A stretch of 9,111 bases of DNA from Deferribacteres bacterium (GTDB lineage Bacteria > Nitrospirota > Thermodesulfovibrionia > UBA6902): positions 1-9,111 of the forward strand of contig JAUVPO010000061.1 of assembly GCA_030598625.1 (NCBI GenBank), written 5' to 3'. The notes below the pieces were generated by a model that was given only the letters and a program-made list of their open reading frames with translations, was not told where the DNA came from and searched no databases. Below, one piece after another: positions 1 to 6,409 of this stretch (positions within the stretch are counted from its first letter, which is position 1; each line of letters begins with the position of its first letter). The translations under genes and the position numbers were made by a program.

Positions 1-2
1 CC

Positions 3-53
3 GCTAAAGAATGGCTAAAGAAAATTGAAAAAAGTAGTAAGTATATACATTGA
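3..53 (+). CDS. Possible 3' end of an upstream gene (partial)
   Basis: Frame 3 is open from the window edge to a TGA at 51-53 and encodes about 16 residues (AKEWLKKIEKSSKYIH). They read like the amphipathic, lysine-rich end of a real protein, whereas the other two forward frames stop within the first 20 bases. No family can be assigned from so short a tail. The gene would lie on the same strand as the zinc-ribbon gene and end 92 bases before it. An open stretch this short could also arise by chance. Confidence 0.35.
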   Translation, partial: AKEWLKKIEKSSKYIH

Positions 54-55
54 TA

Positions 56-64
56 TGGTAAAAT
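56..64 (+). promoter_or_regulatory. Candidate extended -10 promoter before the zinc-ribbon gene
   Basis: TGG followed by TAAAAT (59-64) fits the extended -10 pattern TGnTAtAAT with one mismatch. No good -35 box is visible 16-18 bases upstream, although extended -10 promoters can work without one. It lies between the stop of the partial upstream frame and the start at 146. The region is AT-rich, so a chance match is possible. Confidence 0.25.
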
Positions 65-145
65 ATTGAAAATGGTATGCCAAGGAATATATGCAGGCCA
101 GGAGCTATATTTAGCTAATAATTTACTTTATATTTGGAGGTGTAA

Positions 146-352
146 GTGCCTATATATGAATATATATGTTTGAAATGCAATGAGAGATTCACCCTTCTTC
201 AAAGTCTGTCTCCTGTTGATAATAATACTGAATGCCCCAGGTGTTCATCCAAGGAAGTAAAAAAAATCTTTTCTTCTTTTAGCTGCAGATCAGGTTCAGA
301 AACCAAGTCATCTTCTTTCCCTGCCCCTAACTTTGGCGGAGGAGGAGGTTGA
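146..352 (+). CDS. FmdB-family zinc-ribbon protein
   Basis: A 68-residue protein of the FmdB/CxxC_CxxC small zinc-ribbon type. It opens with the family hallmark MPIYEYxCxxC and has two Cys pairs, C8/C11 and C30/C33, that would bind one zinc ion. A short serine-rich linker follows, and the protein ends in the glycine-rich tail usual for the family (PNFGGGGG). FmdB was named from a putative regulator of the formamidase operon; for most members, including this one, no target or activity is established. The start is GTG at 146. It is supported by a good ribosome site, GGAGG at 136-140, and by alignment to the conserved N-terminus. The protein is probably cytoplasmic, as no signal or membrane segment is seen. 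The next gene runs convergently, so this may be the last gene of its transcript. Confidence 0.85.
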   Translation: MPIYEYICLKCNERFTLLQSLSPVDNNTECPRCSSKEVKKIFSSFSCRSGSETKSSSFPAPNFGGGGG

Positions 353-364
353 GGTGTTTCTTCC

Positions 365-385
365 TGCTGAACAGGTTGTTCAGCA
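365..385. terminator. Perfect stem-loop between convergent genes
   Basis: TGCTGAAC (365-372) and GTTCAGCA (378-385) form a perfect 8-bp stem with a 5-base loop AGGTT. It sits in the 59-base gap between the convergent zinc-ribbon and transaldolase genes, where a bidirectional terminator is expected. Neither side carries a proper U-tract, so intrinsic termination would be weak. It may instead act as a 3'-end stabilising hairpin. Confidence 0.45.
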
Positions 386-411
386 TAAACCATTAACCAG
401 AAAAGGGCATT

Positions 412-1278
412 TCACGATACTATTAAAGAGTTCCAGTCTTCTGAGAATCTCTCCATTCCTTTAACGGTTAAATCATGTGAAATGTCATATTCCCGCCATT
501 TCTTTTCAAGATCAATCTCTTCAAAGGGTATCTCTTTTAAATTATCAACGCTATATTTATAATCATCTCCTGGAACAGGGAGCCCTTTTTCTCCCCACTC
601 TTTCAGTATCTTAAATGGAGCTGTGATGATGTCGGAGCCAAGCTGCAGCGCGTACAGCATATGATCATAGCTCCTTACACTTGCTGTTAAGACCTCTACA
701 TGGCGGTCACCTTTTCTAAACATCTTCAGGATATTGGATATTAAATCCATTCCATTTTCACCCCTGTCATCAAGTCGTCCTATAAAAGGTGAAACAAAGA
801 CGTCTCCCTTTTGTGCGCCGGACGTGGCAGCATAAACAGCCGCGGCCTGCTCCTGGCTGAAACAAAGGGTCATATTGACCCGAAGTCCCTCACTAACGGC
901 CATTTCAGCAGCCTTAAACCCTTCCCCAGAAGAAGGATACTTGATATGGGCATTTGGTATCCAGGCAAACATCTCTTTTCCCTGCCCAAGCATTTGTTCA
1001 GCCTTTGTTGAAAGGTCTGCATACACCTCTATTGATATTGAGCCCCCGGGAATCAGTGAAGATGCCTCCTTAACAACATCCTGATAAAAACTGTAAATCT
1101 CTTCTCTGCCAAATTTATCCCCCCTTTCAAGACGATCACGCGCTTCCGGGTTTTTGGAAATGAGAGTCGGGTTGGTTGTCTGGCCGTCAAGGAAACCCAG
1201 TATCTTTATTATTTCTTTTGTCTCTCCCGGATCTCCACCGTCCAAAAAAATCTTTGTTTTTAAATTTTCCGGTTTCAT
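412..1278 (-). CDS. tal: Transaldolase
   Basis: A 288-residue TIM-barrel aldolase of the transaldolase family, which moves a dihydroxyacetone unit from sedoheptulose-7-phosphate to glyceraldehyde-3-phosphate in the non-oxidative pentose phosphate pathway. Visible signatures are D13 in FLDGG, the family motif TTNPTLI (34-40), E84 on the third strand, the Schiff-base lysine K113 in HIKYPSS, N135/T137 in VNMTLCFS, and SPFIGR at 163-168. It is somewhat shorter than TalB of E. coli (about 317) and longer than fructose-6-phosphate aldolases (about 220). The phenylalanine-containing FS motif after the N-x-T pair (F140, S141) fits transaldolase better than fructose-6-phosphate aldolase. The ATG start overlaps the transketolase stop by 4 bases (ATGA) and has GAGGAG upstream inside the transketolase 3' end, which points to translational coupling. 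The two genes together provide the whole sugar-shuffling arm of the pathway. Confidence 0.9.
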   Translation of the reverse strand: MKPENLKTKIFLDGGDPGETKEIIKILGFLDGQTTNPTLISKNPEARDRLERGDKFGREEIYSFYQDVVKEASSLIPGGSISIEVYADLSTKAEQMLGQGKEMFAWIPNAHIKYPSSGEGFKAAEMAVSEGLRVNMTLCFSQEQAAAVYAATSGAQKGDVFVSPFIGRLDDRGENGMDLISNILKMFRKGDRHVEVLTASVRSYDHMLYALQLGSDIITAPFKILKEWGEKGLPVPGDDYKYSVDNLKEIPFEEIDLEKKWREYDISHDLTVKGMERFSEDWNSLIVS

Positions 1279-3107
1279 AATAAGCTCCTCACTTTTGAAA
1301 TAATCGCATTCTTTGATATTCCCTCGTAATCAAGGAGTTCAGTGCTTTTCCCGCTTTGGGGGGTCTTCCTCACCGCAAGTGAATAAACAGGCACATGGCT
1401 TTCCGACATCGCGCTTCTTACCGCTTCACCGATGCCCCCTTCACTAAAGTGGTCTTCAACAGTAATAAATGCCCTGGTGCTCCTCGCCGCCTGTTTAAGA
1501 GTTCCCTGATCAACAGGCTTTATGCTGTATAAATCGATTATCCGAACATGGATATTTTCTTTCTTTAATTCATCATAAGCCTGAAGGGCCTCATGGAGAG
1601 TAATTCCTGCGGCGATAACGGTAATTACATCATCCTGTCCCTGTCTCAGCACCTTGCTTCCGCCAATGGAAAACCGTTCTTCCTTATCATATATAATCGG
1701 AGTCGCGCTTCTGGTCGTCCTTATATATGCAATGCCTTTATGCCCAGCCATTTCTTCAACCAATTTTTCTGTTGATACGGCATCCGAGGGATACAGCACA
1801 ACGCTGCCAAGAATCGCCCTGAATAATGCAATATCTTCAAGACCCATTTGAGAGGAGCCGTCTTCACCTATGGATACACCGGCATGTGAACCGCATAATT
1901 TTATGTTGGCATCCGAGTACTGGCCCATCCTGATCTGGTCATATGCGCGGGTCAAAAAAGCGGCAAAAGTTGAGACAAATGGTATTTTGTCTCTGGTAGA
2001 CAGTCCCATTGCCGCGCCCACCATATTCTGTTCGGCAATATACATCTCAAAGAACCTTTCAGGATATTCATCCTTAAATATCTTTGAATATGTTGAATTG
2101 CTCACTTCAGCGTCTAAAACCACTATATCAGGAAATGCAGGGAAAATTCTTTTCAGTGCATTGCCGTAGGCTTTTCTTGTAGCAACAGGTTCGTCATCAG
2201 AATAAAACAGATCTTTTGCCTTAACCGGAGACTGTTTCTCAGGCTTAACATCTGCCGCATTTAATATTTCACCCCTGATTTTCCTGTCGATCTCGCCCAG
2301 GCCTTTGAGCGCACTCTGCAGTTCATCTTTATTAAGCGTCTTGCCGTGCCAGCCGTCCTGGTCTTCAATGAATGGCACCCCCTTTCCTTTTACGGTCCTG
2401 GCGATAATCATGACCGGTTTATCCTTGGAGCTCAGAGCCTTCTCATACGCTGAAAGTATTTCTTTTATGGAGTGCCCGTCAATCACAATGGTTTCCCAGC
2501 CAAAAGAAGAAACTCGCTTTTCATAAGCAGCTATATCGTGTCCGTACATTGTTTCACCGCGCTGTCCCAGACGATTTACATCAATAATCCCTGTAAGATT
2601 GTCAAGCTTATAATGCGCAGCGATCTGCATTGCCTCCCATTGTGAGCCTTCAGCCATTTCACTGTCCCCCAAAAGCACATAAGTCCTGTATGGCAGCTTA
2701 TCAATATATTTCGAGTTTAATGCAATCCCGAGACCGATGGGAAGACCCTGTCCTAAAGATCCGGTTGAGACCTCGGCATAGGCAAATGCAGTCGTGGGAT
2801 GACCTTCCAGGCGACTTCCGAATCTCCTTAATGTCATAAGTTCCTCTTCCGATACTTTTCCAGCTGCAGCCCACTGAGCGTAAAAAAGCGGCGAGGCATG
2901 GCCCTTGGAAAAAATAAGCCGGTCATTGTTGGGATGCCCGGGGTCGTCCGCGTTAAACCTGAATATCCCCCCGAATAACAGGCAGGTCATCAAATCAGCC
3001 GCTGAAAGAGAAGATGTCGGATGGCCGGAACCGGCGTTTGTCGTAGAGACAAGAATGTAATAGCGGATCAGCCTTGCAATGGTATCCAGTTTCTCTTCAA
3101 GCTTCAC
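1275..3107 (-). CDS. tkt: Transketolase (single chain)
   Basis: A 610-residue thiamine-diphosphate enzyme that transfers two-carbon ketol units between sugar phosphates. The N-terminal cofactor domain has GSGHP (H29), SKGHAS (H70), EGHP (H103) and the ThDP/metal motif GDSEMAEG (147-154), with the partner N178. The central pyrimidine-binding domain carries the catalytic glutamate E359 in AEQN and the SHAGVSIGEDG loop (407-417). The C-terminal transketolase domain follows, with VEDHF near 550. Both halves are in one chain, unlike the split two-subunit transketolases of many archaea and some bacteria. The chain is about 50 residues shorter than E. coli TktA, closer to the shorter (animal-like) group. 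The start is GTG at 3107, supported by GGAGGGG just upstream (3110-3116). The nearby ATG at 3107-3109 is out of frame and runs directly into a stop. It is first in an operon with tal. Confidence 0.93.
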   Translation of the reverse strand: MKLEEKLDTIARLIRYYILVSTTNAGSGHPTSSLSAADLMTCLLFGGIFRFNADDPGHPNNDRLIFSKGHASPLFYAQWAAAGKVSEEELMTLRRFGSRLEGHPTTAFAYAEVSTGSLGQGLPIGLGIALNSKYIDKLPYRTYVLLGDSEMAEGSQWEAMQIAAHYKLDNLTGIIDVNRLGQRGETMYGHDIAAYEKRVSSFGWETIVIDGHSIKEILSAYEKALSSKDKPVMIIARTVKGKGVPFIEDQDGWHGKTLNKDELQSALKGLGEIDRKIRGEILNAADVKPEKQSPVKAKDLFYSDDEPVATRKAYGNALKRIFPAFPDIVVLDAEVSNSTYSKIFKDEYPERFFEMYIAEQNMVGAAMGLSTRDKIPFVSTFAAFLTRAYDQIRMGQYSDANIKLCGSHAGVSIGEDGSSQMGLEDIALFRAILGSVVLYPSDAVSTEKLVEEMAGHKGIAYIRTTRSATPIIYDKEERFSIGGSKVLRQGQDDVITVIAAGITLHEALQAYDELKKENIHVRIIDLYSIKPVDQGTLKQAARSTRAFITVEDHFSEGGIGEAVRSAMSESHVPVYSLAVRKTPQSGKSTELLDYEGISKNAIISKVRSLL

Positions 3108-3436
3108 ATCCCCTCCATTTTATAATATCTCCTGCAATCTCAATTCATTATTTAGTGTCTGTTTATAAAGTGCCTTTTTCTGTCATTCCGGCTTGTCCGG
3201 AATCTTTTTACAGAAGGATTCCCGATGCGCGGAGCCTGTCCCGACTTGTTCGGGGCTTACGGGAATGACAAATGACTGTAGTTTATACACAGACTCTATT
3301 TATATTTACTGTAATTTTATCATACTCTTCACAGATGTAAAGGCGTTTCAATAATCAATTCACATCTTGTTCAGGAAAATCCGGGACTTTACTTTCTCCA
3401 ATATCCCCTGTTAAAATTTTTACTGGGAGAAAAATT
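3108..3436. other. Divergent intergenic region between tkt and greA
   Basis: This 329-base gap separates two divergent operons, so both promoters should lie here. Its centre is filled by an inverted-repeat element (described separately). The tkt side is AT-rich, with TATTAT-like hexamers (reverse strand of 3122-3127) but no -35 at standard spacing. On the greA side the best pair is TTTACT (3388-3393) and TAAAAT (3412-3417) with an 18-base spacer. It is weak and would leave a very short leader before the GGGAG ribosome site at 3425-3429. No protein-coding signal is convincing here. Confidence 0.6.
3153..3298. repeat. MITE-like inverted-repeat element
   Basis: A roughly 146-base non-coding element. 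Its ends are imperfect inverted repeats of 17 bases (TAGTGTCTGTTTATAAA at 3153-3169; complement of 3282-3298) that differ at two positions. Inside is a second, perfect 9-bp pair, TGTCATTCC (3181-3189) with GGAATGACA (3262-3270). Within that are two hairpins: ATTCCGG/CCGGAAT (3185-3203) and a compound one, ATTCCCG/CGGGAAT (3218-3266) enclosing GTCCCGA/TCGGGGC (3238-3256). ATTT occurs directly outside both ends (3150-3153 and 3298-3301) and could be a target duplication, but in AT-rich DNA this is weak. No transposase is encoded, so any movement would need one in trans. TGTCATTCC-type palindromes are common dispersed repeats in Nitrospirota and deltaproteobacterial genomes, from memory. Confidence 0.6.
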
Positions 3437-3910
3437 ATGCAAAAAGAACCAATGACCCCCGGGGGATATCAAAAACTCAAGGACGAGCTTAACAACCTCC
3501 TGAAAGTGGAGCGTCCTCAAAATGTCAAGGCAATCGCAGAGGCGCGCGCCCATGGTGATCTTTCGGAAAATGCCGAGTACCATGCCGCCAAGGAAAAACA
3601 GTCCTTCATGGAAGGACGCATCCAGGAACTACAGGACAAGATTGCGCGGGCCGATGTAATTGATCCTTCAAAGATATCACAGGATAAGATAGCCTTTGGC
3701 GCCACAGTAAAAGTTATGGATGTTGATACTGACGAGGAAAAGATTTTCCAGCTGGTCGGCACTGAAGAGGCGGACATCAAGGCCGGAAAGCTGTCAATAC
3801 ATTCTCCCATGGCGCGATCTCTTATAGGCAAGGAGGAAGGTGATTCGGTTGTGGTGAAGGCTCCTGCAAGAACCATTGAATATGAAGTTTTAGAGATTCG
3901 CTTTGGATAG
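3437..3910 (+). CDS. greA: Transcription elongation factor GreA
   Basis: A 157-residue GreA, the usual family length. It binds in the RNA polymerase secondary channel and stimulates cleavage of backtracked RNA. The N-terminal coiled-coil hairpin (about 10-75) carries the tip motif GDLSENAEYHAAKE, whose acidic residues D41 and E44 hold the catalytic magnesium. The C-terminal FKBP-like domain (about 80-157) binds polymerase and ends in the typical EYEVLEIRF strand. The ATG start is preceded by GGGAG at 3425-3429 at good spacing. The gene heads a + strand run and its last codons overlap the start of pyrK, so it is very likely co-transcribed with pyrimidine genes. GreA is distinguished from GreB by the SENAEY-type tip and the overall sequence. 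Confidence 0.95.
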   Translation: MQKEPMTPGGYQKLKDELNNLLKVERPQNVKAIAEARAHGDLSENAEYHAAKEKQSFMEGRIQELQDKIARADVIDPSKISQDKIAFGATVKVMDVDTDEEKIFQLVGTEEADIKAGKLSIHSPMARSLIGKEEGDSVVVKAPARTIEYEVLEIRFG

Positions 3911-4673
3911 ACTGCTCAAGGCATCCGTAATAGAAAACAGACAACTTATAAATAACCACTACCTTTTAACACTCCAGCCGTTAAAAAAAATCAGGAAACC
4001 CGGGCCCGGAAGATTTTTCATGCTCACGGTTGACGACGGACTTGATCCGTTGCTTAAACGCCCTTTCAGTATTCACCGCTGGACCGGGGGCAATTTCCAG
4101 ATACTGTACAGAGTTGCCGGAAAAGGGACCCATCTTCTCAGTAAAAAAAAACAGGGAGATACAATTGAGGCAATAGGTCCCCTCGGCAACGGGTTTAATG
4201 TCGGGAAGACACAAAATAATATTATCTTAGTGGCCGGAGGAATCGGCATTGCGCCGGTATTCGCACTTGCTGAAACAATCTCAAAAAGGAAGCCCCTGCT
4301 TTTCTATGGAACAAGAACAAAAAAGGAGGCCCTCTGCATAGACAACCTGAAATCACTCGGAATTAAACCGGTTATGTCGACTGACGACGGGACCCTCGGG
4401 ACAAAGGGCAATATTATTAATGTAATGAAAAAACACCTGACCCGCAGCACGCTCTCTACGGACTGTGTCATATATGCCTGCGGGCCGGGGCCGATGCTCA
4501 GATCACTTTCAGAGTTCACAAAGAAACATGGACTGAAGGCTTACGCGGCTCTTGAACAGAACATGGCCTGCGGACTCGGCACGTGTCTCGGGTGTGTGGT
4601 AAATACGGTTAATGGCTATAAACGCGTATGCAAAGAAGGTCCGGTGTTTCCGATAGACGAGATAATCTGGTAA
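3903..4673 (+). CDS. pyrK: Dihydroorotate dehydrogenase B electron-transfer subunit PyrK
   Basis: A 256-residue ferredoxin-reductase-like subunit that passes electrons from dihydroorotate dehydrogenase PyrDB to NAD+. The N-terminal beta-barrel has the FAD-binding motif RPFSI (53-57) and GNGF (96-99). The middle domain has the nucleotide-binding AGGIGIAP (111-118) and the CGPGPM motif (193-198). The C-terminal [2Fe-2S] site is complete, with C223, C228, C231 and C243 in the pattern CGxGxCxGC...C. The start is taken as TTG at 3903. This gives the normal N-terminus (DRLLKASVIEN) but overlaps greA by 8 bases and has no strong ribosome site, so translation probably depends on ribosomes finishing greA. 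No ATG exists in a sensible place before the FAD domain. The pyrD partner begins 4 bases after the stop. Confidence 0.93.
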   Translation: MDRLLKASVIENRQLINNHYLLTLQPLKKIRKPGPGRFFMLTVDDGLDPLLKRPFSIHRWTGGNFQILYRVAGKGTHLLSKKKQGDTIEAIGPLGNGFNVGKTQNNIILVAGGIGIAPVFALAETISKRKPLLFYGTRTKKEALCIDNLKSLGIKPVMSTDDGTLGTKGNIINVMKKHLTRSTLSTDCVIYACGPGPMLRSLSEFTKKHGLKAYAALEQNMACGLGTCLGCVVNTVNGYKRVCKEGPVFPIDEIIW

Positions 4674-4677
4674 GAAA

Positions 4678-5604
4678 ATGACGGGGAAAAAAACAATAGA
4701 TCTCAAAGTTAACTTAGGCAAATTAAGACTAAAAAATCCTGTAATGACCGCCTCCGGCACTTTCGGTTACGGTGAGGAGTATTCCGAATTTATTGATATC
4801 AATAAACTGGGGGCCGTTGTTGTTAAAGGACTTTCCCTCAAACCTAAGCAAGGTAATCCTCCACCGCGTATTGTGGAAACACCTGCCGGCATGCTTAATG
4901 CCATCGGGCTTCAGAATATAGGCATAGAGAATTTCATAAATAAAAAGCTCCCTTTTCTTAAACAATTCGACACACCGGTCATAGTCAACTTTTTCGGCGA
5001 TTCCATAGCAGAATACGTGAAAGCCGCCGGGATATTAAATTCAGCAAAGGGCATTCATGCCCTTGAGATGAATATATCCTGTCCTAACAAACAGGCAGGG
5101 TGGAGCATCTTCGGCACAGACCCGAAGGTTACCTTCAAGGTCGTCAGCCAGGTCCGGAAGGCAACCGACCTGACGCTGATAGTCAAACTCTCCCCGAATG
5201 TCACCGACATAGGTCTTATGGCGAAAACGGCTGAGGACGCCGGAGCGGATGCGGTTTCCTTAATCAATACACTAACCGGAATGGCTATTGACATCAAATC
5301 AAGGAAACCTAAGCTTGCAAATATAACCGGCGGATTATCGGGCCCGGCGGTCAGGCCCGTTGCGGTCAGGATGGTATGGGAATGTTACAAGACCGTAAAG
5401 ATCCCGGTCATCGGCATGGGCGGCATATTATCCGCTGAAGACGCCATAGAGTTCATCCTCGCGGGCGCAAGCGCGGTTGCAGTGGGAACAGGCAACTTTA
5501 TCAACCCGCGGACTACAATGGATATCATGGAAGGCATCGAATGCTTTATGGCGGATAACGGCATCAAATCAGTAAAAGAGCTGACAGGCGCGGTCCAATG
5601 TTAA
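4678..5604 (+). CDS. pyrD: Dihydroorotate dehydrogenase class 1B catalytic subunit
   Basis: A 308-residue FMN TIM-barrel enzyme that oxidises dihydroorotate to orotate, the fourth step of pyrimidine synthesis. Class 1B is indicated by the catalytic cysteine C135 in NISCPN, where class 2 enzymes use serine, and by the adjacent PyrK. Other visible residues are TASGTFG (24-30), K50 in VVKG, the substrate loop MLNAIGLQN (72-80), K170 in VKLSPN, GGLSGPA (218-224) and the phosphate-binding GMGGI (246-250) and AVGTGNF (268-274). The expected enzyme is a soluble PyrD2-PyrK2 heterotetramer that reduces NAD+, rather than a quinone-linked membrane form. ATG at 4678 is 4 bases after pyrK with no clear ribosome site of its own, suggesting coupling. 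Its stop overlaps the next gene by 7 bases. Confidence 0.95.
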   Translation: MTGKKTIDLKVNLGKLRLKNPVMTASGTFGYGEEYSEFIDINKLGAVVVKGLSLKPKQGNPPPRIVETPAGMLNAIGLQNIGIENFINKKLPFLKQFDTPVIVNFFGDSIAEYVKAAGILNSAKGIHALEMNISCPNKQAGWSIFGTDPKVTFKVVSQVRKATDLTLIVKLSPNVTDIGLMAKTAEDAGADAVSLINTLTGMAIDIKSRKPKLANITGGLSGPAVRPVAVRMVWECYKTVKIPVIGMGGILSAEDAIEFILAGASAVAVGTGNFINPRTTMDIMEGIECFMADNGIKSVKELTGAVQC

Positions 5605-6404
5605 GGACACCTGTCATCACCCTGACAACCGATTTCGGCCTTAAGGACCCCTTTGTCGGAATAATGAAAGGTGTGGTCCTCGGCATAAACCCCGAAGCAG
5701 GAATAATAGATATTACCCACAACATAGAGCGCCAAAATATCCTGGAGGCAGCGCGTGTAATTGCGGCAAGCAGTAAATATTTCCCGGCTGGTACTATTAA
5801 TGTGGCCGTGGTAGACCCCGGTGTGGGGGGATCGAGGAAGCCGTTGCTGGTTGTCACCAAAGACCACTATTTCATCGGCCCTGATAACGGCCTGTTCTCT
5901 ATGGTTTATGAAAGGATCGAGCCTGACTTTTTAAAAGTCATCCACCTGACCGAGCCAAAATATTTTCTCCCTTCAACCGGGTCAACATTTCACGGGCGCG
6001 ACATTTTCGCACCCGTGGCAGCCTGGCTCTCAAAAGGGACCGACCCTGATAATTTCGGCGTTAAGCTTGATGAATATATAAAGTTATCCATTACCAAGCC
6101 TGTGTTATCGGGAGATACACTGACCGGAGAGATTGTCACTGTCGATAATTTCGGTAACACCATATCAAACATAACAGTGGATGAGCTTGCAAACCTCGTC
6201 CCCCTGGACTCAAGGGAAAGATTTAAAGTCAGTTCCGGAAGCAGACAGATGACTGTGTTAAACTACTATGCGGAAAATGATGGCGGCAGCCTTTCCGCGA
6301 TCATCAACAGTTTCGGACAGCTGGAACTTTTTGTATTCCGGGGCAGCGCCGCCGATAAATTTAACTTAAAAACCGGAGATAAAATTACTGTAACGCTCGT
6401 CTGA
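5598..6404 (+). CDS. SAM hydrolase (DUF62, SAM hydroxide adenosyltransferase)
   Basis: A 268-residue member of the SAM-dependent halogenase/hydroxide adenosyltransferase family (DUF62), related to fluorinase and chlorinase. The N-terminal domain begins with LTTDFGLKDPFVGIMKG (D12 contacts the SAM ribose in relatives) and has VDPGVGGSR (72-80), GPDNGL (94-99) and FHGRDIFAP (131-139). D73, R80 and H132 match in spacing the Asp-Arg-His triad of the archaeal hydroxide adenosyltransferases, which use water to split SAM into adenosine and methionine. The fluorinase-type halide loop is not apparent. The C-terminal beta-barrel domain includes VDNFGNTISNI (182-192), also typical of the family. The ATG at 5598 lies inside the last codons of pyrD (7-base overlap). 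The cellular role of this family is not settled; SAM or adenosine balance is a common guess. Confidence 0.9.
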   Translation: MLRTPVITLTTDFGLKDPFVGIMKGVVLGINPEAGIIDITHNIERQNILEAARVIAASSKYFPAGTINVAVVDPGVGGSRKPLLVVTKDHYFIGPDNGLFSMVYERIEPDFLKVIHLTEPKYFLPSTGSTFHGRDIFAPVAAWLSKGTDPDNFGVKLDEYIKLSITKPVLSGDTLTGEIVTVDNFGNTISNITVDELANLVPLDSRERFKVSSGSRQMTVLNYYAENDGGSLSAIINSFGQLELFVFRGSAADKFNLKTGDKITVTLV

Positions 6405-6409
6405 CCGAT

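Noticed and set aside
111..118. TTAGCTAA palindrome before the zinc-ribbon gene
   Set aside because: An 8-base AT-rich palindrome is expected by chance and has no partner site.
199..393. Minus-strand frame of 64 residues with a proline run, opposite the zinc-ribbon gene
   Set aside because: Its proline run is just the reverse of the glycine-rich FmdB tail, and the zinc-ribbon frame has clear family motifs and a ribosome site.
3282..3302. Resemblance of the right end of the MITE-like element to the GAAYCTATCTA leaders at 7591 and 8233
   Set aside because: ACAGACTCTATTTA against ACAGAACCTATCTA needs a gap and mismatches in AT-rich DNA, too weak to claim a common origin.
3517..3876. Minus-strand frame of 119 residues opposite greA
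   Set aside because: greA is unmistakable on the + strand; the antisense frame is serine-rich noise.
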